Under the pieces are notes generated by a model. That model was not told the DNA's origin. It saw nothing but the letters and a program-made list of their open reading frames with translations, and did not search any database. Source: Planctomycetales bacterium (lineage in GTDB: Bacteria; Planctomycetota; Phycisphaerae; SM23-33). Taken from it: a DNA stretch of 8,466 nucleotides. Of the stretch, positions 1-6,319 are shown one piece after another. The translations under genes and the position numbers were made by a program. The stretch spans positions 1 to 8,466 of the forward strand of contig JAUVIQ010000140.1 in assembly GCA_030592655.1 (NCBI GenBank). Direction: 5' to 3'. Each line of letters starts with the position of its first letter. Within the stretch, counting starts at the first letter, position 1.

Positions 1-2
1 CC

Positions 3-1154
3 CGCTCACCCTTCGGCGGCGGCGAATCGGTAGGAAGTTACTGGCCCGTTGGCGCCAAAGACGAACTGCTGAAAAATGTCGTCGAACCGTTGGGAAAGGC
101 GGGGCTTAAAAAGGTCGTCCTGAGCGATATACTCAAGAGAGATACACTCAAAAGAGAAAACCGGGAAGCCCAATCAGAAAAGGGTTTCCCCGAAGGTTAC
201 GAATTTGTCCTGACGATAGGTTTGCACCATGAGCCTGTCCCGCATCGCGGCTCCCGCCGGACGGTCGCCGGCAAGGTGGTCTATTCCCGCTCCAGCCGAG
301 TCAATGCGTGGGCGATACTCTTCTACGCTCCGACGGCGACGGCGTTCTGGTGCACCACAGCCACAGCCGGCGTCAATCGCCGCAACGCCGACGATCCGCT
401 CAACACAGCAGCCGAGAGGGCGATGGCGGCATTGGACTTCACCGGTATCGGCGCTGACAACATCCCCGGATACATCAAGAAACTGGCCGGACCTGGAGGG
501 TTTCTTAACACGCTTGATATAGCCGCGATGCTCGCCCAGACGCAGCGGGCCGATGCCGCCGAAGGCATCGTCAGGGTCGCTACTTCCGTCGCTTCCCTCA
601 AAAACAGCGTTCGCGTCGTGCGATATATCAGTCAGAAGGGCGAAGTGCAGGATTATCGGACTGACCATGCCGTTGCCGTGAGGCGAAAACACGTCGAGAT
701 GGCCCAGCCTGTGATGATGCGGGTGCTGCTTCTGGAGCATCTTCGCGGTTTCCGTGGTATCCAGCCATGTGTCGTGCTCGCACGCACGTCGAGGCACATC
801 GACTTTCGTATTCCCCACATAGGTCGGCAGCAGATCGGTCGTCTGATGCCGCTCAGCGCGGACGGCGAAATTGTGCTGATTGCAGAATTGGTTGACGCCG
901 ATTTCAGTTTCCAGAACAAGAAGAAGAGGACGAAAGAGTTGTTGTGGCGGACTCGTCACGATGCCGTTGGTAATCTAGGCCGATGCCGGACGCACATCGC
1001 CGAGGCCAGGGTGGTCGCAAGGCTTTTCGCCGAACGCAAAATCACCAAACCCAGGCCGCCCCGCCCGGCCTACCTCGACGAGATAGGCCTCAAAGAAACC
1101 GGTGCGACCGCCCTGAAAGAACTGAACAAGCCGGCGAAACGAAAGGTACAGTAG
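3..1154 (+). CDS. Unrecognised protein, 3' part of gene (N-terminus outside window)
   Basis: The frame is open from the left edge to a TAG stop, giving 383 residues with no start codon that must be real; a TTG at 90 is only one possible internal start, and protein-like sequence precedes it. I do not recognise the family. Purines dominate the first codon position in 231-590 (about 82 of 120 codons by hand count), which favours the plus strand. In 600-959 the bias is weaker (about 71 of 120), so coding status is less certain there. The C-terminal 60 residues are basic and helical-looking, with a proline-rich KPRPPRP stretch. No signal peptide, membrane segment or catalytic motif is evident. A 261-codon open frame (174-959) runs exactly antisense with shared codon boundaries; I consider it a shadow, but it is the main alternative. 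The next gene starts 54 bases downstream on the same strand, so co-transcription is possible. Confidence 0.45.
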   Translation, partial: RSPFGGGESVGSYWPVGAKDELLKNVVEPLGKAGLKKVVLSDILKRDTLKRENREAQSEKGFPEGYEFVLTIGLHHEPVPHRGSRRTVAGKVVYSRSSRVNAWAILFYAPTATAFWCTTATAGVNRRNADDPLNTAAERAMAALDFTGIGADNIPGYIKKLAGPGGFLNTLDIAAMLAQTQRADAAEGIVRVATSVASLKNSVRVVRYISQKGEVQDYRTDHAVAVRRKHVEMAQPVMMRVLLLEHLRGFRGIQPCVVLARTSRHIDFRIPHIGRQQIGRLMPLSADGEIVLIAELVDADFSFQNKKKRTKELLWRTRHDAVGNLGRCRTHIAEARVVARLFAERKITKPRPPRPAYLDEIGLKETGATALKELNKPAKRKVQ

Positions 1155-1160
1155 GCATAG

Positions 1161-1179
1161 GTCGGAACGAAGTTCCGGC
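1161..1179 (+). terminator. Possible hairpin between the first two genes, no T-tract
   Basis: CGGAAC and GTTCCG form a perfect 6-bp stem around a 3-base GAA loop, extendable to 8 bp with one G-T pair. It starts 7 bases after the stop of the upstream gene. No run of T follows, so it is not a canonical intrinsic terminator. It could be a weak terminator, an mRNA processing or stability element, or chance. Confidence 0.3.
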
Positions 1180-1198
1180 AATTTATCTCAATGGATTT

Positions 1199-1202
1199 GG
1201 AG
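1199..1202 (+). promoter_or_regulatory. Ribosome binding site that sets the lipoprotein start
   Basis: GGAG lies 6 bases before the ATG at 1209. It falls inside the frame that would be translated from the earlier ATG at 1191, which has no comparable site. Together with the signal peptide that begins at 1209, it favours the later start. Confidence 0.6.
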
Positions 1203-1208
1203 CAAGTT

Positions 1209-4200
1209 ATGACTACCCGAAACGTAGCGGTTTTATCATTATCGGCTTTGCTTTTTTCGGCTTTGCTCATAGCCTCATGCTCGCCACGGGAAAGGGAGGG
1301 GCTTATCGCCTGCTGGAAGTTTGAGGAAGGAAAGGGGGCCAAACTCCTTGATTCCTCCGGTCACTGCAATCACGGCACGATCCATGGGGCAACCTGGGTA
1401 GAGGGAAGAGTCGGAACAGGCCTGCGGTTTGACGGTGTGGACGATTACGTTCAGGTCCCCAAGTCCGCCAGTCTGAACAGTATCAGCAAAGAGATCACAC
1501 TGATGTGCTGGATAAGGTCTCCTCTTACAGACAGGTACACCATACTGGAAAGATGGCTATGTAGCGGATCATATCGGCGTCAGCGCTGCCTGGAACTGGA
1601 CGTAGATTCTGAAGGGAAATGTGTCAATTTTGCACTATCTCCCGACGGTGCGTCTGGAATGTGGCACAAACGCCGCGAGTCCATACCGGCGGGCAGGTGG
1701 GTGCACATCGCTGCGACATCTGACGGTCGGGTTATGAAAGTCTATGTGAATGGCGAACCAGACCCTTCACCATTATCCCTCAATGACCCTCGGATACATC
1801 AATCCACGTCGGATTTGCACATCGGGGTCTGGTACTCAGGTAATACATGGAGTTGCTTTTTCAAGGGTATCATGGACGATATCAGAATCTACTCCCGCGC
1901 ACTGACACATGAAGAGATACTTGAACACTACAGGAAGCCAAGACCCAAAGGTGTGATTGCAGGTAAGGTATTTGATGTAAACGGCAAGCCTGTAAGAGGC
2001 GCGAGCGTCAGGACGGGGCTTTTCCGTACTACTACGGATAGAGAAGGAAGATACAAAATTACCGTCCCGGCAGGAACACATCAATTGGTAATTTCCAAAA
2101 AAGGCTATAGGAGAGGGAGAAAACCGGACGTGCGTGTAAAGGAAGGTGAAACCACAGAGGTGGATATTGCACTCACTGAGGACAGGATTGCTCCTTCCAT
2201 CTCGGAAGTGAAAATAAAGGACGTCGACGATATAAACGCGGCTGTCGGCTGGGAGACGGACGAAGCCTGCACCGGTACGCTCAAATACGGCACGTCTTCC
2301 GGAAAGTATGACAAGGTGGCCGAAGGAACTTCGTATGTGAAATCTCACCGGATAATCCTGGCTGGACTTACTCCGAATACAAAATACTATTTTACAGTGG
2401 AAAGCAAAGATAAAGGCGAAAACACAGTAAAAAGTAAAGAACAGACCTTTTCCACACTGGCAACTGACAATCCTCAACTGGTCGCGAGGAGAACGGAAAA
2501 TTCAATGAAAGTCCTGCTGAAACATCTTGACCTGGATCGTCCGGGACTTGAGAAGGTCAAGGCCTCTGCCGACGATCCTGTCAAGGCTGCGAAGGAACTT
2601 CTGGCCTACTACCGCGCGCGAAAATCGGTCAAGCATTTCGTCAACCGGGCCGACAGGAAGAAATCCCGCGGAAAGTACGCCACTGCCCGCGACCTCAAGA
2701 TAGCCGACGACGCCCTCGAGCACATTTTCAAGGGCTCCGATCGCGGCAAGGACATCGACTGGGCCACCAACCCTGTCCCGGACCACGAGTGGATATGGGC
2801 ATTGCACCGGATGCACTTCTGGGGCGCCATGGCCAAGGCCTACTGGCACACGGGAGATGAGAAGTACGCGCGGGAATGGTGCTTCCAACTTCGGGACTGG
2901 GTTCGCAAGAATCCGGTTGATCGTAAATACCACTACACCGTTACGCCCTGGCGGCGGATTGAGGCGGGCATGCGAGGCCGTTCCTGGATGGAACTTTACC
3001 AGCGATTCCTGGACTCGCCGTCCTTTACGCCAGAGGTGCTGGTAACGTTCCTGAACAGTTGCTACGATCACGCCTCCTTCCTGGTTGAGCGATTCACGCC
3101 ACGAAACCACGGACTGTTTGAGGCAGAGGGCGTCGGCTTCATCGCGATAATGTTTCCGGAGTTCAAGGACGCCAGGACATGGCGCGACAAGGTCATCCGG
3201 CACCAGAACGACCAGATCAAAATACAGGTTCGCCCTGACGGACACCAGATCGAGCAGGCAATCAATTACCACGCCGCGTGCCTCCGCTTGTTCTCGCGGA
3301 CACACGAACTGGCGAAAATGAACGGGCTGACGGGGGCCCTCGACGACCGCTACGCCTCTCGGCTGGAAAAAATGGCCGAAGTGCTGATGAAATTGTCTCT
3401 GCCGGACGGCTCGAGCGCACAGTTCGGCGACACCTCCAGCCCCCTGAAAATCCGGACGAGGCTGGCCAAATGGGCCGGTGTCTTCGGGCGAAAGGATTTT
3501 CTGTATGTCGCCACTGCCGGTAAGGAAGGCACAAAGCCGAAACAGACCGCCTACGCCCTGACCGACAGCGGATTCTATTCGATGCGCAGCGGCTGGGACG
3601 AAAAGGCTATCTGCCTGGTGCTTAAGTGTGGGCCTGGGCCTTTCTGGCACTGCCAGCCCGACAACGGTACGTTCGAACTGTACGCAGCCGGGCGGCGCCT
3701 GATGCCCGACTCGGGCACCTTCATCTACCACGGCGACCCTGCCGGGCGGAGGTGGTTCCGCCAGACCCGCGTCCACCAGACGCTTACGCTCGACGGAAAG
3801 AACACCGAATACAAACCCGCATTGCGACTCTGGAAACCCGGAAAAGACCTTGACGTATTGGTCGTTGAGAACGGCAGTTACGAAAATCTAACCCACCGCC
3901 GGGCCGTCATGTTCGTGAAGAAAAAATTCTTCGTCCTTGTGGACGAGGCGATAGGCAAGGCCGAGGGGAACGTCGATTTGCATTTCCAACTCGCCCCGGG
4001 CGAGGCTGTATTCGACAGGAAGGCGCCACTGGTCCGTACAGACTTCGACAAGGGCGCCAACGTTCTGATTCGCGGCCTGGCGCAGAAGCCAATGGCCTTG
4101 CGGAAGGAAAAGGGTCAGGTCTCGTTCAAATACGGCCAGAAGCAGCCCCGGCCGGCGTTCCGCTTCCGCATCAAGAAGGCAGCCGAGACCCCAGCCGTGA

Positions 4201-4370
4201 GGTTCATTACGCTGGTCGTGCCGCATGAAGGAGTTGTTCCCGAAACCAAGGTTTCGCTGGTCGGTTCCCCCGCCCCCGGAGCAAGCCGCATCGAACTGGA
4301 CGTTACCGTCGGGTCCGTTACAGCCCGCATCGGCTACGACTTGAAAAAGAAGAAGGCCTGGATTCGGTAG
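1209..4370 (+). CDS. Heparinase II/III family polysaccharide lyase, modular lipoprotein
   Basis: This 1053-residue protein probably cleaves an acidic polysaccharide by beta-elimination at the cell envelope. Residues 1-24 are a lipoprotein signal with lipobox I-A-S-C, lipidated at Cys24. Residues about 33-240 form a LamG-like jelly roll (CWKFEEGKG, FDGVDDYV, DDIRIYSRALT). Residues 248-322 are a carboxypeptidase-regulatory-like domain (GKVFDVNGKPV), and 328-418 a fibronectin-III-like domain (LTPNTKYYF). Residues about 425-1053 are the lyase: a helical toroid with EWIWALHR and TGDEKYA motifs, then a beta-rich C-terminal domain with WHCQPDNGTFELY and HQTLTLDGK. By family analogy Asn633 (in NHG), Tyr687 (in NYH) and His814 are candidate catalytic residues. 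The architecture looks closest to PL12-type enzymes, but the substrate cannot be read from sequence. The accessory domains are near 40% GC and the lyase is 57-70%, which suggests domain fusion. The stop is one base from the convergent gene's stop. Confidence 0.92.
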   Translation: MTTRNVAVLSLSALLFSALLIASCSPREREGLIACWKFEEGKGAKLLDSSGHCNHGTIHGATWVEGRVGTGLRFDGVDDYVQVPKSASLNSISKEITLMCWIRSPLTDRYTILERWLCSGSYRRQRCLELDVDSEGKCVNFALSPDGASGMWHKRRESIPAGRWVHIAATSDGRVMKVYVNGEPDPSPLSLNDPRIHQSTSDLHIGVWYSGNTWSCFFKGIMDDIRIYSRALTHEEILEHYRKPRPKGVIAGKVFDVNGKPVRGASVRTGLFRTTTDREGRYKITVPAGTHQLVISKKGYRRGRKPDVRVKEGETTEVDIALTEDRIAPSISEVKIKDVDDINAAVGWETDEACTGTLKYGTSSGKYDKVAEGTSYVKSHRIILAGLTPNTKYYFTVESKDKGENTVKSKEQTFSTLATDNPQLVARRTENSMKVLLKHLDLDRPGLEKVKASADDPVKAAKELLAYYRARKSVKHFVNRADRKKSRGKYATARDLKIADDALEHIFKGSDRGKDIDWATNPVPDHEWIWALHRMHFWGAMAKAYWHTGDEKYAREWCFQLRDWVRKNPVDRKYHYTVTPWRRIEAGMRGRSWMELYQRFLDSPSFTPEVLVTFLNSCYDHASFLVERFTPRNHGLFEAEGVGFIAIMFPEFKDARTWRDKVIRHQNDQIKIQVRPDGHQIEQAINYHAACLRLFSRTHELAKMNGLTGALDDRYASRLEKMAEVLMKLSLPDGSSAQFGDTSSPLKIRTRLAKWAGVFGRKDFLYVATAGKEGTKPKQTAYALTDSGFYSMRSGWDEKAICLVLKCGPGPFWHCQPDNGTFELYAAGRRLMPDSGTFIYHGDPAGRRWFRQTRVHQTLTLDGKNTEYKPALRLWKPGKDLDVLVVENGSYENLTHRRAVMFVKKKFFVLVDEAIGKAEGNVDLHFQLAPGEAVFDRKAPLVRTDFDKGANVLIRGLAQKPMALRKEKGQVSFKYGQKQPRPAFRFRIKKAAETPAVRFITLVVPHEGVVPETKVSLVGSPAPGASRIELDVTVGSVTARIGYDLKKKKAWIR

Positions 4371-4371
4371 T

Positions 4372-4911
4372 CTATTTCAAGACAGCGACATTTTCCCATG
4401 CGAGTTTGGTCTTTCCGTCGAGCACATCAGCGGCTGTGTGGCAGGCGAGCGGTTCGCCGACGATCCAGTCGTGTGTGGGCAGTTCGAGTTTGGAATGCAC
4501 GCGGCATTCGATGTTGACGGGGCACTCGACAATCAGCGGGGCCTTGACCTTGGCGGCTGGGGCGGGAGTCAGGCCGGCAAGGGCGAACTTGTCCGCATCG
4601 GGCTGACGGGTCAATGAAACCGACCCGCAGATGTCCCATGCCTCGGCCAGACCGGCGTGGGGAATGTTGATTACGAACTCGCCGGTCTGCTCGATGCAGG
4701 TTGTGGTGTAGCGTTTCCAGAAAGACTCGCCTGACGGGCGGGCACACATGGCGATGCCGAACATATTCGGCACGCCGTTGACCAGCGCCCATGCCCCGAC
4801 CGTGCAAATATCGACCTTGCCGGCAGAATCAACGGCTGTGATAAGAACAACCGAACCCGGATAAAACGGCGAAAAATCCGCATCGCCGGGAAATGATATT
4901 CGTTTGTCCAC
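4372..4911 (-). CDS. Flavin reductase-like (FMN-binding split barrel) protein
   Basis: This 179-residue protein resembles the flavin reductase-like domain family (split beta-barrel that binds FMN). Evidence is the N-terminal YPGSVVLITAVD strand, the region VNGVPNMFGIAMCARPSG at residues 44-61, TGEFVINIP at 76-84, and a second-half segment with PLIVECPVNIECRV. Family members reduce flavin with NAD(P)H or serve as flavoproteins of unknown substrate; the exact reaction here is not determinable. The start is GTG, chosen because AAGGA lies 7 bases upstream and the sequence from there matches the usual family N-terminus. The gene follows the SpoIID-like gene by 12 bases, so the two are probably one operon. 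It lacks signal peptide and membrane segments and should be cytoplasmic. The stop faces the lyase stop with one base between, leaving no room for a terminator in the gap. Confidence 0.87.
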   Translation of the reverse strand: MDKRISFPGDADFSPFYPGSVVLITAVDSAGKVDICTVGAWALVNGVPNMFGIAMCARPSGESFWKRYTTTCIEQTGEFVINIPHAGLAEAWDICGSVSLTRQPDADKFALAGLTPAPAAKVKAPLIVECPVNIECRVHSKLELPTHDWIVGEPLACHTAADVLDGKTKLAWENVAVLK

Positions 4912-4918
4912 AGTTGCG

Positions 4919-4924
4919 TCCTTT
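4919..4924 (-). promoter_or_regulatory. Ribosome binding site touching the upstream stop codon
   Basis: On the minus strand the sequence runs TGA then AAGGA then 7 bases then GTG. The A of the SpoIID-like stop codon is part of the AAAGGA site. This supports the GTG start of the flavin reductase-like gene and suggests translational coupling. Confidence 0.65.
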
Positions 4925-6180
4925 CAATACGCTCTGAAGAGTTTTGCTCCGGGATAGTATAACTGGAGGATTTCCTGTACGGAGCATCCGCGAAGCGCCT
5001 TTCCCTGAGCGCCCCATTGGCATAGTCCTACCCCGTGGCCGAAGCCTCGCCCGCGGTCGAAAACAATCGCCTCGCCGGTATCGCGGATTCGGCAATTCAT
5101 ACTGTACAGGCCTTGGGTCTGCCCGTCGCGCAGCAATGCAATACGCAAATCGTCGGCCCGGATACGGACCTTCCGCCCATCGGTCCCGACGACGTTAATC
5201 CACACCGCCCTGGGGAAAGACTCATCCTGTCCGGCTTCGGCGACAACCTCGATGGTCTTGAGTTCGCCCAGGTCGGCGACTTGACGGTATCGTTTGCTTA
5301 AAGCGCGAAAGATGATTTTTTTGGGTACTGTTACCGCCGGCCAACGGTATCGGCTGGACGCTTTGCAGTCGTCGCATTTCTGTCCGCCCGCCAGCGGCCC
5401 TGTTGTTACCGGTGGTCCTGAAAGGACGTACGCGCTGTTTGTCATCCCGCCGCAGCATGAGGAGTAATATGCTCTGAAAACCTTCTCGTTCCCTTCGGGT
5501 CCGATGGCCAGGACGATTCCGCGAGTGGCTTCGACAGCCCGGCGGGCCTTGTCTGTCTCCGCTGAAAAACCGCCGTACACCTGCGAGGACTGATCGGAAC
5601 GAAGATCGTATCGGTGCGTCCGCCCGAATGTTCCCATCTCATAAAAGGCGTACGTCCTGGCTGCGATGGCTTGGGCCTGGTAGGTCCTGGCGTGCCATGA
5701 TCGATAGAGTTCCCGCGCGAGTACGCCGGTGAGGTAACTCTCCATATCCAGGTGGTTGACAGCCAGGATTTTACCGCCGTTGCCGGCGCTGAAGACGACC
5801 TTTTCGCGATATAGCCCTGAGCCGACGCGAACGCACGATTGTCCGACAGCGACGACGGTCAATTCATCGGAGGCATAGTCGGCGGCGTGAAGGCTCCATC
5901 GCCCGTTCCGGCGGGACAGTTTCCCCTCGCCCAGCGAAGCCATCGACCGGGCGACGACGGAACCGTCTGCGTGAATCTCGTATGGTCCCGTGGTGCCGAC
6001 GTCGATAGACTCGACGGACCTGGCTATCAGCACTCGGACAATCGGGATTTTCGCCGGAAGCACCGGTTCCGGTTTCGGTGTGCTTTGGCAGCGGTAGCAC
6101 GAAACGGTCAACACCACCGCCAATAAGAGCACGACGGCTACCGGAATGTACCTGGAAAGATAACGCCGACGGTCAAGCAT
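4924..6180 (-). CDS. SpoIID/LytB-domain protein, likely peptidoglycan lytic transglycosylase
   Basis: This 418-residue protein belongs to the SpoIID/LytB domain family, whose characterised members cleave the glycan strands of peptidoglycan. Residues 11-27 are a hydrophobic signal or anchor segment; TVSC at 25-28 is a poor lipobox, so lipidation is uncertain. The domain core is HLDMESYLTGVLARELY (143-159), where Glu157 matches the family's catalytic glutamate, followed by QAQAIAARTYAFY (168-180), SSQVYGG (198-204) and the C-terminal signature GHGVGLCQWGAQG (381-393). The usual serine/histidine-rich segment reads YYSSCCGGMT (238-247), followed by CDDC (269-272); these cysteines may bind metal or form disulfides. 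The ATG start has AAAGGGA about 9 bases upstream. Such domains occur in non-sporulating bacteria, so sporulation is not implied. The flavin reductase-like gene follows in the same operon. Confidence 0.92.
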   Translation of the reverse strand: MLDRRRYLSRYIPVAVVLLLAVVLTVSCYRCQSTPKPEPVLPAKIPIVRVLIARSVESIDVGTTGPYEIHADGSVVARSMASLGEGKLSRRNGRWSLHAADYASDELTVVAVGQSCVRVGSGLYREKVVFSAGNGGKILAVNHLDMESYLTGVLARELYRSWHARTYQAQAIAARTYAFYEMGTFGRTHRYDLRSDQSSQVYGGFSAETDKARRAVEATRGIVLAIGPEGNEKVFRAYYSSCCGGMTNSAYVLSGPPVTTGPLAGGQKCDDCKASSRYRWPAVTVPKKIIFRALSKRYRQVADLGELKTIEVVAEAGQDESFPRAVWINVVGTDGRKVRIRADDLRIALLRDGQTQGLYSMNCRIRDTGEAIVFDRGRGFGHGVGLCQWGAQGKALRGCSVQEILQLYYPGAKLFRAY

Positions 6181-6197
6181 GGAGTAATTTCCCTTTC

Positions 6198-6315
6198 GTA
6201 ATTGGTAATTCGTAATTGGTAATTCGTAATTGGTAATTAGTCAAAAAAGACTTGATACCCAATTACGAATTACGAGTTACCAATTACGAATTACCAATTA
6301 CGAATTACGAATTAC
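6198..6315. repeat. Inverted array of 7-base GTAATTS repeats (long palindrome)
   Basis: The left arm (6198-6239) is six consecutive units of the type GTAATTG, GTAATTC or GTAATTA. The right arm (6260-6315) is eight units in the opposite orientation (CAATTAC, GAATTAC, one GAGTTAC). Bases 6198-6239 pair with 6274-6315 over 42 positions with about three mismatches, leaving a 34-base loop that contains a smaller AGTC-A6-GACT hairpin. The array fills nearly the whole 139-base gap between the TPR-alphaCTD stop (6320) and the SpoIID-like start (6180). As RNA it would form a very stable A/U-rich hairpin that could end transcription, protect or process the mRNA. As DNA it could extrude a cruciform. Similar heptad arrays occur in other bacterial genomes to my recollection, but I cannot assign a named family. 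Confidence 0.93.
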
Positions 6316-6319
6316 GACT

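Noticed and set aside
174..959. Minus-strand open frame of 261 codons opposite the first gene
   Set aside because: It is rich in Cys, His and Arg, has the same codon boundaries as the plus frame, and purine bias in 231-590 favours plus. Not excluded for 600-959.
1191..1208. Earlier ATG at 1191 for the lyase lipoprotein
   Set aside because: It would add six residues in front of a well-formed signal peptide and lacks a ribosome binding site, while the ATG at 1209 has GGAG at proper spacing.
2502..3776. Minus-strand open frame of 424 codons
   Set aside because: It is exactly antisense to the heparinase II/III module, which has clear family motifs; it reads as low-information Val/Gly/Arg-rich sequence.
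6198..6251. TTGACT on the minus strand as a -35 box for the SpoIID-like gene
   Set aside because: No -10 match occurs 16-18 bases downstream; that region is only GTAATTS repeats.
6198..6315. CRISPR array
   Set aside because: Units are 7 bases with no spacers, and the arms are inverted rather than direct; no cas genes are nearby.
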